NCBI GenBank assembly: GCA_001899635.1
Contig: MKVQ01000034.1
Coordinates: 1 to 64,000, forward strand
Direction: 5' to 3'
Length of the DNA stretch: 64,000 nucleotides
Source: Myxococcales bacterium 68-20
GTDB lineage: Bacteria > Myxococcota_A > Polyangia > Polyangiales > Polyangiaceae
The notes beneath the pieces are model-generated. The model saw nothing but the letters and a program-made list of their open reading frames with translations, had not been told where the DNA came from and did no database searches. The position numbers and the translations under genes were made by a program. Of this stretch, positions 17,031 to 26,206 are shown piece by piece; the stretch's first letter is position 1, and every line of letters begins with the position of its first letter.

Positions 17031-18317
17031 TCAGCAGGGGATCTCGCAGTCGACCCAGCGGTCCTGGCCGTCGCGCTCGAACGTTCCGTGAGCGGCGCCT
17101 TCAGCCCGCACGTCGGAACGCGCGTACGGCATCGCGTGCTTGTCGAACGTCTTCAGGATCTCGGGCCGCGGGATGCCGTTGCGGTATTGCCCCTTCCCCT
17201 TCTGCGTCGACATCATCGCGGGCGTGCCTTCGGCGAGGTGCTCGTCGAGGAAGACGAGCGGCGTCGCATTGTGGCTTCCGTGGTGGCCGACCTTGAAGAA
17301 GGTCGCGCTCGCAGCGAGAGCGAGGGAATCCGCATCCTCGAGGATCTTCATCCAGGCGCCGACCTCGGCATCGCCGGTGAGGAGCAGCTTCGCCGCGCCG
17401 AGCTCGATCACGAGCACGAGGCTCTCGCCGTTCAGATACGCATCCGTCGCCGCCGCGATGTCGGTGATGTCGCCGTTGAACTCGCGAATCATGTCGATCG
17501 ACTTGCGCTGGAAGGGAGGACGCGCAGGCGCTTTCTGGAGGCGCCACTCCGGACCGAACGGCAGCGAATCCGTCTCACCGCCTTCGGGCGCGACCCCCGC
17601 CATGACTCCCCAGCCCGCAGGCACGGACTTCTTTCGACGGTAGGCCGGGTCCCTCGACGGACCGAGCACGTGAATCGTCGCGCCGGGAAGCACCGGCGAT
17701 TCGAACTGAAACGGCAGCTTCTTGCCGTCCGGCAGATACCGCCGCTTGGCTCGACCTCCGTCCGCGCGCTTCATCCCACGACGGAGGTTCGCGATCCCCT
17801 CCGCATTCGTCCGCGCATTCCAGAGCATCCAGGCGAGGGCTTCCTTGTCCTCGTCGCTGCTCTTCGTCGCCGGAAGCGCTTTGGCAGCCGCGTCCTCGAG
17901 CACTCCATCGGGTTTGACGAGCCCATGAGCGGAGTCCATCAGACGATTCCAGAACGCGAGCGACGGCTCCTCCTTCTCGACGCCTTCCCGGGCAGTGAAC
18001 GGAAGCCAGACCTCCTCGACGCCGATCTCTTTCCACTGCTCCGTCTGCCCGAAACCGGAGATGTGGTCCTGATGGCGATGGGTCGCGACCACGACATCGA
18101 GACCTTCTCCGTCGAGGTCCTTCTTGATCTGTTCGATCAGCCCGCGATCATCGAACTTCCCTTTGCCGTTCGTGTGATAGCCGCAGTCGACCAACATCCG
18201 ACGCTCGCCGTCCTTCGTTGGAAGCCGGATCAAGAAACAATCTCCGAATCCGACGTTGTACATCCGGATTCGAATGCGCCGCTTCCCGGCCGGCGACATC
18301 GCCATCGCAGTGGTCAT
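17031..18317 (-). CDS. ComEC-like metallo-beta-lactamase-fold protein
   Basis: A 428-residue soluble protein of the metallo-beta-lactamase superfamily. The H-x-H-x-D-H motif is intact (His80, His82, Asp84, His85), preceded by VDCGYHTNGKG, and later LLLTGDAE and VGHHGSHNAT match the hydrolase domain of ComEC-type proteins. It lacks ComEC's membrane domain and any signal peptide, so a cytoplasmic nuclease or phosphodiesterase activity is plausible. Start ATG at 18317 has a strong GGGAGG and overlaps the upstream protease gene's stop by 4 bp. The pair probably forms one functional unit. Confidence 0.85.
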   Translation of the reverse strand: MTTAMAMSPAGKRRIRIRMYNVGFGDCFLIRLPTKDGERRMLVDCGYHTNGKGKFDDRGLIEQIKKDLDGEGLDVVVATHRHQDHISGFGQTEQWKEIGVEEVWLPFTAREGVEKEEPSLAFWNRLMDSAHGLVKPDGVLEDAAAKALPATKSSDEDKEALAWMLWNARTNAEGIANLRRGMKRADGGRAKRRYLPDGKKLPFQFESPVLPGATIHVLGPSRDPAYRRKKSVPAGWGVMAGVAPEGGETDSLPFGPEWRLQKAPARPPFQRKSIDMIREFNGDITDIAAATDAYLNGESLVLVIELGAAKLLLTGDAEVGAWMKILEDADSLALAASATFFKVGHHGSHNATPLVFLDEHLAEGTPAMMSTQKGKGQYRNGIPRPEILKTFDKHAMPYARSDVRAEGAAHGTFERDGQDRWVDCEIPC

Positions 18318-20161
18318 CGGGGCCTCCCTTCGTGCATGCCGCGATAGTCGACGGCGAATGGATCGCGACCGGCGCCGTGGAGCCTCCAGCCGAGCGCATT
18401 CGTGGTTGCGAGCGCCGCCGCTCGTTCGAGGTCGGCTTTGCGTGTGTTCGGAGCCTTGGTGCGAATCAGAAAGCGCAACTTGCCGTTCACGCCGATGACG
18501 AGCGTTGCGCCGGTCGGAAACGACATCGCCTCGCCGGACGCGAGCGTCACCGGTGTCATCTGGACGAGCTGAACGACGAGCCCGAACCGCAAGGTCCCGT
18601 CCGCCGTCACACGATGACTGCCGTGAAAACCGACCGTGCCGAGATCGCCGGCGGACAGTCGGAGCTCCGCTCGCTTCTCGGCATCGAGACCGGCAAACCA
18701 CGCCAGGATCGCGGCACGGAGCTGCTTTTGCGCGGGCACGTCTCGATCGGCCGAGTCTCCGCTCCCGCTCGAGACGACCTCCGGCGCTTGTTGCTTCGAG
18801 TCAGAGGCGCGTTCGCCTGACGCGAAGAGATCTGCTTCGTCATCGTCCTCGCGCGTGTCGGAGCGTTGCTGTTGCGCTCCGATCTGGACGGCCAGGTCGA
18901 CCCACTTCTGGAACTCGGGCTCGTGATCGCTCCACGCCTCGCGCGGCGGCGAGTCGAGGAGTAGTGCGCTGACGGCGAGCGAGCCGGCGTCCATCGCGAA
19001 GATGCCTCGACGGCGACACCCCTCGATGATTGCGGCCCGGAGACCGCTCTCGTCGAGCGGGTTGAGCTCCCAATCCGCGGTCACCAGGGCGCGGAGGAAG
19101 GCGCCGAAGTCGACGTCCGCCGGAGGCAGGTAGTCGAACGCGCGGATGCACATCGTCAGCACCCCCTGCGCCGTCCGAACGCATTCGGCGGTGAGGCGAG
19201 CGACGAGGTCGGGATGGAGCGCGCCCTCGGGGAGGATCCCGCTTCCGCCAGTCGCGATCCGGATCAGATCGGCGGAACGACGGTCGAACGTCGTTTGAAA
19301 CCCATCGAAGATGGCCGCGAGGAGGACCTCACCGAGGTCGTGCTCCTCCTCCACGTCCTGAATGCGCTTCGTCGAGCACAGTGCCGTGCGAAGCGCAGCG
19401 CCGCTCCCGAGTCCTTGACCGAACTGCGCGGCAATTTCCGTCAGCCGGGCGCTGTTGGCGAGCTTTCCGCGAGCTTCCTGCAGCGCTTGCTGGACGAGAT
19501 CACGAAACGTGAGCCGCTGGAACACCGCGACGATGTCTGCGAAGGCCTCGTGAAACGCACGCACATGCGGGTTGGTCGCGATGTTGAAGTGCGGTCGAAG
19601 CCGGTCGACGATGGCGTGCGTCACTTCGTGCGCCACGATGTCGTGCGAGAGACACGTGAAGATCGTCTGCCCGGGAAGGTTCTCTCCCGGCGACTCGTCG
19701 CTCGCACGGAAGTATCCGAACAGAACGGCGCGCAGCTTCGGGTGGTAGAAGGCATTCGCTCCGCGGAACGCATGCGGCACGAGTCGGAGCCGGCGCCGAC
19801 TCTTGAAGTAGATCATTCGCCCGAGCGCACGATCGAATTGCTCGAGCGTTCGCATCGCCACGGCGTAGACCATCTGCTGGTGGAACTGCGGGTCCGACTC
19901 CGACGGCTCGAGGCCGTGCTGCATCGCGATGTGAGCGCTGTCGAGGTCGACAGGCTCGAGCCAGACCGCCTCCTGGCCGGACGTATCGACATCGGCGACC
20001 TCGATCCGTCGTCCAAAGAAGCTCGCGTCTCTCCGTTCGAGCTCCTCGAAGCGCAGCTGGACCGTTGCTCTGTGCTCCCCCCCACGAGCCACCATCGGAT
20101 CGATCGCGAAGATCCGAAGGTGTCGATACTCCGGGCGCGTCTGCTCGGGCGATCTCCGCAT
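18314..20161 (-). CDS. gluzincin-type zinc metalloprotease (HEVTH...E)
   Basis: A 615-residue protein with HEVTH at 178-182 and a downstream HEAFAD whose Glu205 can be the third zinc ligand, the HExxH-(22)-E layout of thermolysin-like gluzincins. No signal peptide is seen, so it is probably cytoplasmic, unlike most M4 proteases. The catalytic region is followed by a helical segment to ~430, an acidic Ser-rich linker and a C-terminal globular part of unknown type. Start ATG at 20161 is preferred for its GAGGGGAG sequence; an earlier start at 20227 lacks this. It is coupled to the MBL gene by a 4-bp overlap. Confidence 0.78.
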   Translation of the reverse strand: MRRSPEQTRPEYRHLRIFAIDPMVARGGEHRATVQLRFEELERRDASFFGRRIEVADVDTSGQEAVWLEPVDLDSAHIAMQHGLEPSESDPQFHQQMVYAVAMRTLEQFDRALGRMIYFKSRRRLRLVPHAFRGANAFYHPKLRAVLFGYFRASDESPGENLPGQTIFTCLSHDIVAHEVTHAIVDRLRPHFNIATNPHVRAFHEAFADIVAVFQRLTFRDLVQQALQEARGKLANSARLTEIAAQFGQGLGSGAALRTALCSTKRIQDVEEEHDLGEVLLAAIFDGFQTTFDRRSADLIRIATGGSGILPEGALHPDLVARLTAECVRTAQGVLTMCIRAFDYLPPADVDFGAFLRALVTADWELNPLDESGLRAAIIEGCRRRGIFAMDAGSLAVSALLLDSPPREAWSDHEPEFQKWVDLAVQIGAQQQRSDTREDDDEADLFASGERASDSKQQAPEVVSSGSGDSADRDVPAQKQLRAAILAWFAGLDAEKRAELRLSAGDLGTVGFHGSHRVTADGTLRFGLVVQLVQMTPVTLASGEAMSFPTGATLVIGVNGKLRFLIRTKAPNTRKADLERAAALATTNALGWRLHGAGRDPFAVDYRGMHEGRPR

Positions 20162-20589
20162 TATCCCTCTCCCCTCGTCCTCGGCGCTGGCCGCGGAGCG
20201 AGCGCCGACATCTTCTCCGGCCACCACGAGCGCGACAAGTGTTCATGCTCCAAGGAGCCGACGTTCCACCGGTCGGGATGGTCGAGCGCTTGGGGGCCGG
20301 CGCCCTGGGATCCGCAACTCGAACGCGATCCCGACATGAACGGCGCAAGCGACTGGCGCCAAAGAGCCCTTCCAAGCTTCAGCGCCGAAGTTTGCTCGTG
20401 CGACTCACAATCGTCACACGACTGAAGTAGTGGTCACCGGGCGAGGCGTCCTACCCGCCCTTCCGACGGGCGCCTCGATCGGACGTAGCGGAACCGGTCC
20501 CGGGAATCGCGGAGATCGCGGGACGGCGCTTCGCTCGACGACGCAAACGTTGGCTCATGGCGGGCTCGAACGCCAGACAGGAGGCCCCG
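20162..20589. other. divergent intergenic region, protease / universal stress protein
   Basis: About 430 bases between divergently transcribed genes. I see no convincing gene or RNA; it should hold both promoters. The only clear element is the AGGAGG at 20579-20584, which sets the start of the downstream gene. Confidence 0.5.
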
Positions 20590-21039
20590 GTGTCGAACAT
20601 CCAACATCTTCTGGTCCCGACCGACTTCGGCGAAGCATCCAACGCGGCGATCGAGCTTGCGCTCGCGCTCGCCTCGAAGCTGGACGCAGAGGTCACCCTC
20701 CTGCACGCGACGTGGCTGCCCCCGGTCTACTACTCGACCTACGCCGGAGGGCTCGCCTGGCCGACCGACGAGCTCGAGGGAGAGGCCAAGAAGGAGCTCG
20801 ACGAGCTCGTGGCGAAGACTCGAACGCGCTACTCCAAGGTCAACGGGACGCTCGTGGCAGGCGATCCGTGGGAGTGCATCCTCGCCGCTGCGACGAAGCA
20901 TGGCGCCGACCTCATCGTGATGGGCACGCACGGCCGCCGTGGGATCCCGCGCGCTCTCCTCGGGAGCGTCGCCGAGAAGGTCGTCCGCTCGTCCCCCATT
21001 CCGGTCCTCACCACCTCCGCTACGAGCACTGCTCAGTAG
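20590..21039 (+). CDS. universal stress protein (UspA family)
   Basis: A 149-residue cytoplasmic USP domain protein. It begins with the typical IQHLLVPTDFGEAS strand and helix and ends with the ATP-binding pattern G-T-H-G-R-R-G...GSVAEKVVRSSPIPVL (consensus G-2x-G-9x-G-S/T). The start is a GTG at 20590 because a perfect AGGAGG lies five bases upstream; the in-frame ATG at 20557 has no such signal. It is convergent with the MCE gene. USPs usually respond to starvation or oxidative stress; no specific regulator is visible here. Confidence 0.93.
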   Translation: MSNIQHLLVPTDFGEASNAAIELALALASKLDAEVTLLHATWLPPVYYSTYAGGLAWPTDELEGEAKKELDELVAKTRTRYSKVNGTLVAGDPWECILAAATKHGADLIVMGTHGRRGIPRALLGSVAEKVVRSSPIPVLTTSATSTAQ

Positions 21040-21074
21040 CCGCTCCGCTCGGGAGACGAGCTCGCACCATCTCG

Positions 21075-22040
21075 TCAGCGTGCCTTCGCCTTCGCGCGGC
21101 CCTTGAGGAGCATATCGGGGTCGCGTTCGATCGCCTCCGCGAGCTCGGTGACGGCCTCGGCGGCCTCGCGGATGCCGCGCATCGTCGACTCGAGCTCGCG
21201 CGTCGTCCGCTTCGTCCCTCGGCCGAGGTCCTCGATCGCTCCGGCAGCGTGAGTTGCTCGAGCGAGCAGGCCGGCGTCTCCATCGATCCGATCGAACATG
21301 GCGTTCATCCGACCGACCGCCCCGTGGAGGTCGTCGAGCATGCGCGCCGACCGCTCGGGAAGCCCCGCGCGGTCGAGGCCCCGGACCACGTGGTCGAGCG
21401 AATCGAGGACCCGTTCGGCATGCGCGAGCGCCGAGGCGGCCTTATTCGTGACATCGTCCTCTTCCAGCCGCGCCATCATGCGGTCGAGGCGGGACATCGC
21501 CGCCACCACCGCGTCCGTGATCAGCGGGAGCTTCTCGATCGCCTTCATCGCAGCGCCCTCGAGGCTCTTCAGCGTGCTCGGAGCCGCCGGGATGTAGTTG
21601 GCCGGCGGGTGGAACGGGAGCTCGGGCGGCGGGATCACGCGCGGGTCGAAGAAGTCGAGCGACAGGTACTTCACGCCCGTGATCCCGATCGAGGCGACCT
21701 GCGCGCGGAGATCCATCGGCGATGTCATCCGAGAGGCATTCTCCTCGTGCTCGACGAAGCCGAGCCGCCGAAGCTCCTCGATCTCGAGGTCCTCGACGAC
21801 CTCGATGTGCCGGCGGTCGGGCGCGATGTCGATCGCACTGACGACTCCGACCGTCACGCCTCGGAACTTCACCGGCGCGCCGACGTCGAGCCCCTGAACC
21901 GACTCGTCGAAGTACGTCCGATACTCGACGGTGTCCGTCCGGAACAGGTGGATGCCGAGCGCGATCCCGAGTGCGACGAGCGCGACGAGCCCGATGACGA
22001 CGAAGAGCCCGATCTTGAAGCGGCTGACCGGAGTGGGCAT
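21075..22040 (-). CDS. mlaD: MlaD family (MCE) lipid-transport substrate-binding protein
   Basis: A 321-residue protein with one N-terminal transmembrane helix (residues ~8-30) and an MCE domain at ~38-125 (TYFDESVQGLDVGAPVKFRGVTVGVVSAI), the periplasmic lipid-binding module of Mla systems. A long alpha-helical region follows (~150-310), forming the coiled-coil-like tail typical of longer MCE proteins. It is the last gene of a three-gene operon, starting two bases after the ATPase stop, and would shuttle phospholipid between membranes with the permease and ATPase. Confidence 0.92.
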   Translation of the reverse strand: MPTPVSRFKIGLFVVIGLVALVALGIALGIHLFRTDTVEYRTYFDESVQGLDVGAPVKFRGVTVGVVSAIDIAPDRRHIEVVEDLEIEELRRLGFVEHEENASRMTSPMDLRAQVASIGITGVKYLSLDFFDPRVIPPPELPFHPPANYIPAAPSTLKSLEGAAMKAIEKLPLITDAVVAAMSRLDRMMARLEEDDVTNKAASALAHAERVLDSLDHVVRGLDRAGLPERSARMLDDLHGAVGRMNAMFDRIDGDAGLLARATHAAGAIEDLGRGTKRTTRELESTMRGIREAAEAVTELAEAIERDPDMLLKGRAKAKAR

Positions 22041-22042
22041 CC

Positions 22043-22807
22043 CTACCCCCTCCCGCCTCGGGTGAAGAACTCGCGAACGCGTGGGTCCGTGCTCTCCCGC
22101 AGCGCCCGAGGATCACCCTCCGCCACGATCCCGCCTCCTCGGTCGTCGAGGACGATGCAGCGGTCGGCGATCGCGAAGATGCTCTCGAGCTCGTGGGTCA
22201 CGACGATGCACGTGAGACCGAGACTCTCGTTGAGCGTCCGGATCAGGTCGTCGATCTCCTTCGCCGTGATCGGATCGAGCCCCGCCGAGGGCTCGTCGAG
22301 GAAGAGCAGCTCCGGATCGAGCGCGAGCGCGCGGGCGAGCGCGGCCCGCCGGACCATCCCGCCGGAGAGCTCCGAGGGTAACGTCTCGAACGCCCCTTCG
22401 AGGCCGACGAGGGCGAGCTTCGTTCGGGCGATGGCCGCGGCGGCCTTCGGCGGAAGGTCCGTCCATTCGGCGAGCGGCAGCTCCACGTTCTCGCCGACGG
22501 TCATCGAGCCGAACAGCGCTCCGGCCTGGAACATGACCCCGAACGGAGGAAGGCCCGTAGTCAGGTCGACCGGTCCCTGACCTGCGATGTCGACGTCGCC
22601 GGCGATCGGCCGCTCGAGGCCGATGAGGAAGCGAAGAAGCGTCGACTTGCCCGAGCCGCTCCGTCCCAGGATCGCGAAGACCTCTCCGCGGTCGACGTGA
22701 AACGTCAGGTCATGGTGCAGCACCCGGTCTCCCCAGCCGATCGTGAGCCCGCGGACGTCGAGAACACGTTCGCGCTCCGGAGGCGCCTCTTGCGGAGCGG
22801 CGTTCAT
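22043..22807 (-). CDS. mlaF: MlaF-type ABC transporter ATPase
   Basis: A 254-residue ATPase with Walker A GRSGSGKST near residue 47, signature LSGGMVRRAALARAL and Walker B ELLFLDEP followed by the D-loop SAGLDP. The LSGGM variant of the signature is typical of MlaF. It energises lipid transport across the cell envelope together with the STAS-MlaE permease. ATG at 22807 overlaps the permease stop by 4 bp. Confidence 0.94.
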   Translation of the reverse strand: MNAAPQEAPPERERVLDVRGLTIGWGDRVLHHDLTFHVDRGEVFAILGRSGSGKSTLLRFLIGLERPIAGDVDIAGQGPVDLTTGLPPFGVMFQAGALFGSMTVGENVELPLAEWTDLPPKAAAAIARTKLALVGLEGAFETLPSELSGGMVRRAALARALALDPELLFLDEPSAGLDPITAKEIDDLIRTLNESLGLTCIVVTHELESIFAIADRCIVLDDRGGGIVAEGDPRALRESTDPRVREFFTRGGRG

Positions 22808-23973
22808 AGTCCCAGCATCCGGAAGGTGAACGTGAACGCCGCGTCGAGGAGGACGAGGGCGAAGAGGCAGGTGACGACCGTCGTCGTCGTCCGCCGTCCC
22901 ACGCTCTCGGCGCCGCCGGACGCAGCGAACCCCTGCTGGCACGCGATGAGCGCGATCGCGAGCCCGAACGGCACGCTCTTGACCAGCCCTTGCCCGACGT
23001 CCCATGGGACCAGGCCCCGGCGCGTCTCGAGGAGATAGGCGCTCGCGGACACGTCCAGGCTCATCACCGCCACTACGAGACCGCCGGCGATGCCGATCAC
23101 GTCCGAGACGAGGACGAGGATCGGTAGGACGAGGACGAGCGCGAGCAGACGCGGGACGACGAGCCAGGCGATCGGACGGAGCCCCATCACACGCAAGGCG
23201 TCGACCTCGTCGCTCACCTTCATCGTGCTGATCTCCGCGGCGAACGCGGCCCCCGAACGTCCCGCAACGATGATCGCCGTCATCAGCGGCGCGAGCTCGC
23301 GCGTGATCGAGATGCCGACGAGGTCGGCGACGTACACGTTGGCACCGAAGCGCTCGAGCTGCCGCGCCGACTGGTACCCCATGACGAAGCCGACCAGGAA
23401 GGAGATGAGCGAGACGATTGGCAGAGCGTCGAAGCCGGCGCGCTGGACGAGCCAGGGAACCTCCTTCAGGTGCGCGCTCCGGGGCCGACGAAGGAGGCTC
23501 ACGAATGCGGAGGCGACCTCTGCGAGGAAGATGACCGCGACGCGCGTCGCAGCTGCCCACCGGACGGCGACGTCACCGATCGCCTCGATGGGGCCCAGCG
23601 CTGGACGCGGAGCGCGGACCGACGCCTCCTCCAGCCCGCCATAGAGCTCGAAGAGCGGGCGCACGTGCTCCGGTGTCGAGACGATCCGCGCGTTCACGCC
23701 GAGCGCAGCGAGCTCGTCCCGAGCCGCGACGATGAGGGCGATGACGCCGCCGTCGATCCGCTCCACCCCCGAGAGATCGAGCGCGAGCTCACCGGGCCCC
23801 GCCCCTGCGAACGCCGCATGGAGCTCGTCCCAAGCCCGCGCCGCATCCGTCGTCCGGAAGGTCCCCGAAAGGCGCACGCCCCCCTCCGCTCGCTCGATGG
23901 TGAAGCTCGCGGCGGGGTCGCAAGAGGCGCGTTGGCTTGCCCCAGCCGTGTGAGGCGCGGCCGCCGCGGTCAT
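22804..23973 (-). CDS. mlaE: MlaE permease with fused N-terminal STAS domain
   Basis: A 389-residue inner-membrane protein. Residues ~25-110 form a STAS domain (LALDLSGVERIDGGVIALI), the equivalent of the separate MlaB subunit, fused to an MlaE/YrbE permease with about five to six membrane helices. The conserved loop ITRELAPLMTAIIVAGRSGAAFAAEISTMKVSDEVDALRVMG-type region is intact. It starts the operon STAS-MlaE, MlaF, MlaD; no MlaA or MlaC is present in the window. The fusion is known in other lineages. Confidence 0.94.
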   Translation of the reverse strand: MTAAAAPHTAGASQRASCDPAASFTIERAEGGVRLSGTFRTTDAARAWDELHAAFAGAGPGELALDLSGVERIDGGVIALIVAARDELAALGVNARIVSTPEHVRPLFELYGGLEEASVRAPRPALGPIEAIGDVAVRWAAATRVAVIFLAEVASAFVSLLRRPRSAHLKEVPWLVQRAGFDALPIVSLISFLVGFVMGYQSARQLERFGANVYVADLVGISITRELAPLMTAIIVAGRSGAAFAAEISTMKVSDEVDALRVMGLRPIAWLVVPRLLALVLVLPILVLVSDVIGIAGGLVVAVMSLDVSASAYLLETRRGLVPWDVGQGLVKSVPFGLAIALIACQQGFAASGGAESVGRRTTTTVVTCLFALVLLDAAFTFTFRMLGL

Positions 23974-24398
23974 CGCCCGCTACGCGATGGGAATCGCTCT
24001 CCATCCTCCAGACGCATGGAACACGCACGCATTTGCAAGGCGCACGCCGAACCTCGATTTCGCACGGGAGACGCGCTGACCACCGCTGCGCCGGCCCGAT
24101 CTGCGCCCGGGCCGGGCGACGCCGTGAGGACGACACGCGCAGGGCCAGGGCGCGCGGTGTGCCCATGCGCGCACCGTCATGGCCGAGGCCATCACGTACG
24201 AGCGACGCCGGCCGGACGCAACGACACGGCACGAGCTCGCGCCGCTCGACTCAACGGTACCGTGGACGACGGGGCGACGAAGCTCGCGCTGCCGCGTTTC
24301 GTGACGAGCTCGAGGGATCGACAGCGGCCTCGTACCGCGGACGCATCGGCCGGCGCGTCGCGGCAGACGACATCGGTGCGCCGCCGCGCGCCGGTCCG
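23974..24398. other. gene-free region upstream of the Mla operon
   Basis: About 425 bases between the Mla permease start and the stop of a small lipoprotein. Frames here show no domain or codon pattern that I trust. It should contain the Mla operon promoter; I see no clear palindrome or RNA. Confidence 0.5.
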
Positions 24399-24845
24399 TT
24401 ACTTCTTCCGGCCGACGAAGCCGGAGGAGAAGTGGCGAACCGTGGCGGACATCTTGCCGCCGTTGGGCTGACCGCCGACGTCCTTGAAGGTCGGGTCGGC
24501 ACCGGTCGACCACCACATCGTGCTCGGCTGGCCATTATCGTTGAAGGGCATCGACATCACGACCGGCTCGGCGAAGGTCGTGCCGCTCGGCCCGCAGGTG
24601 AAGACCTTGGAGAGGGCGATGAAGCCCTCCGGCGGCCCAGCGTCGCTCGCCGCAATCGTGATGTCGACCGGAGTCGTGAGCGCGCCGCGAGGGATCGTGA
24701 CGGTGGCACCGCCGACCTCGATCGTCGCGCCATCGGGCCCGACCGTCTTCGTGACCGATGAGGCGCTCGCGCCGCCGGCCGGCTCGGTGTTGTCGCTGCA
24801 CGAGAGGGCCAAGATGGCGACCGCAAGACAGGGGAGGAAGCGCAT
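24399..24845 (-). CDS. small lipoprotein with ZU5-like fold
   Basis: A 148-residue protein with a signal peptide ending in the lipobox LALSC near residue 16. The mature part (GATIEVGGATVTIPRGALTTPVDITI...) resembles ZU5-like beta-sandwich modules that occur in bacterial surface proteins. Function is not known. The ATG at 24845 sits immediately before the signal peptide. A 33-bp near-perfect hairpin lies 60 bases upstream and may control its expression. Confidence 0.72.
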   Translation of the reverse strand: MRFLPCLAVAILALSCSDNTEPAGGASASSVTKTVGPDGATIEVGGATVTIPRGALTTPVDITIAASDAGPPEGFIALSKVFTCGPSGTTFAEPVVMSMPFNDNGQPSTMWWSTGADPTFKDVGGQPNGGKMSATVRHFSSGFVGRKK

Positions 24846-24904
24846 GGTGAGGCAGCAGCTTACCCGATCGCGAATCGGCCCGGGCATAGCGGGCGTCGAT
24901 GGGA

Positions 24905-24937
24905 GCCATACAGCGCAACCCCGTTGCGCTGTATGGC
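24905..24937. promoter_or_regulatory. 33-bp perfect inverted repeat
   Basis: Fifteen-base arms (GCCATACAGCGCAAC and its complement) around CCC. The core TACAGCGCAAC-N3-GTTGCGCTG is shared with the site at 3391-3417. It lies between the LysR stop and the lipoprotein start, 60 bases upstream of the latter. It could be an operator or, less likely without a T-tract, a terminator for the LysR gene. Confidence 0.6.
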
Positions 24938-25017
24938 AAAAGGAATGTTGCGAGTGCTCAGATCGGTGGCTTTAGACCGAGCACCGCTACGGGCGAGGCG
25001 ATCCTACCGAACTCGCG

Positions 25018-25977
25018 CTACATCGGCGTGCGCTCGTCGAGCCGTCGGCCGTAGGCCACGAGCGCGTCCTTCGTGTTCATCGCCGCGCGGGTGCGGTGCA
25101 TGTCGGCCCGGTAGACGAGCGCGATCGTGTCCGGAAAGAAGGGCAGGCTCGGGTGAAGCCGCACGAGCTTCCCCTCGTGACCGTATGCGGCGACCCGTCG
25201 GGGCAGCAGCGCAGGACCGATGCCGGCGAGAGCCAGGCTCTTCACCATCTCGAGGTCGCCGCAGACCAGCTTCCGCGTCGAGAGCAAGCTGCTCGCCGCG
25301 AGCAGATCGCAGAGCTCCTGGCACTGGAAGACGCGCCCGGCATAGATGAGCGGCCCGGCGAGCAAGCGCTCCCGCGCGGCGGTCAGCGCGGGATCGGTCG
25401 CGTCGATCCAGTAGGCCGGCCCTTCGCCCGTGGGAGTAGGCCGGCGCGACGGCGGCGGGGCTTCCTGCAAGATCACGACGTCCATCGCGTCGTGAAAGAG
25501 CTCCACGATCACGAGGTCGGGGTGGGGATGTGGGTTGACCACGATCCCGAAGTGCGTCCGCCGCTCGATCACGCTGTCTCGAACCTGAGCGCTCGTCTCG
25601 TTGGAGATGAGAAGGTCGATCTTCGGGTGCTCCCGGAAGAAGCGCGCCATGAAGTCGGGGAGGAAGTAGGCGCCGAGTGACTCGTGGCAGCCGAGGACGA
25701 AAGAGCCTTCGTCGTCGCGCTCGAGTCCCTTTATCCGCTGCTCGGCGCGCTCGAGGAGGTCGAACACCCCCTGAGCGTGCTTGAGGAGCTCCTCGCCGGT
25801 GGTCGTGAGGCGCACGCCGCTCCGCTCGCGGACGAAGAGCTGCGTAGCCAGCTCCTCCTCGAGGTGCTGCATCGCTACCGTCAGCGTCGGCTGGCTGACG
25901 TGGAGCGCTTTCGCGGCGGCCGTCATCGAGCCGCTGCGTGCGATGGCGGCGAAGTAGCGCAGGTCACGGAGATCCAC
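25018..25977 (-). CDS. LysR family transcriptional regulator
   Basis: A 319-residue regulator. The N-terminal winged helix (residues 1-60; FAAIARSGSMTAAAKALHVSQPTLTVAMQHLEEEL) is canonical, and residues ~90-300 form the periplasmic-binding-like effector domain. The start is a GTG with GGAGG close upstream. It lies in the same direction as, and downstream of, the large cytochrome gene with about 230 bases between, so it does not have the usual divergent target and its regulon is unclear. Confidence 0.93.
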   Translation of the reverse strand: MDLRDLRYFAAIARSGSMTAAAKALHVSQPTLTVAMQHLEEELATQLFVRERSGVRLTTTGEELLKHAQGVFDLLERAEQRIKGLERDDEGSFVLGCHESLGAYFLPDFMARFFREHPKIDLLISNETSAQVRDSVIERRTHFGIVVNPHPHPDLVIVELFHDAMDVVILQEAPPPSRRPTPTGEGPAYWIDATDPALTAARERLLAGPLIYAGRVFQCQELCDLLAASSLLSTRKLVCGDLEMVKSLALAGIGPALLPRRVAAYGHEGKLVRLHPSLPFFPDTIALVYRADMHRTRAAMNTKDALVAYGRRLDERTPM

Positions 25978-26102
25978 GGACCTCCATTCCTATCATGCGC
26001 CGTCTCCAAACCCCATGCATCGCTCATGCATCCACCCCAGGGTCCGGCCAGGAGGCGCGACCTCGCGCTCGCGAGCATCACGTCGGGCGGACGAGCGGAC
26101 AG

Positions 26103-26138
26103 GCCCTCGCTGCCCCGAGAACGGTGAGCAGCGAGGGC
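26103..26138 (-). terminator. hairpin downstream of the cytochrome gene
   Basis: GCCCTCGCTGC and its perfect 11-base complement are separated by 14 bases, about 70-105 bases beyond the stop of the cytochrome gene. No T-tract follows, so termination is likely but unproven. Confidence 0.45.
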
Positions 26139-26206
26139 GCTTGGCCTAGACGACGTCGGTGGAGAGCGTGGCGCGAACGAAGCGCAAACGACGCGGATGC
26201 TGGGCG

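Noticed and set aside
20430-22580. 716-residue plus-strand open frame across the universal stress protein and opposite the Mla genes
   Set aside because: It is out of frame with the USP and opposite MlaD/MlaF, with no domain; high GC leaves many long stop-free frames.
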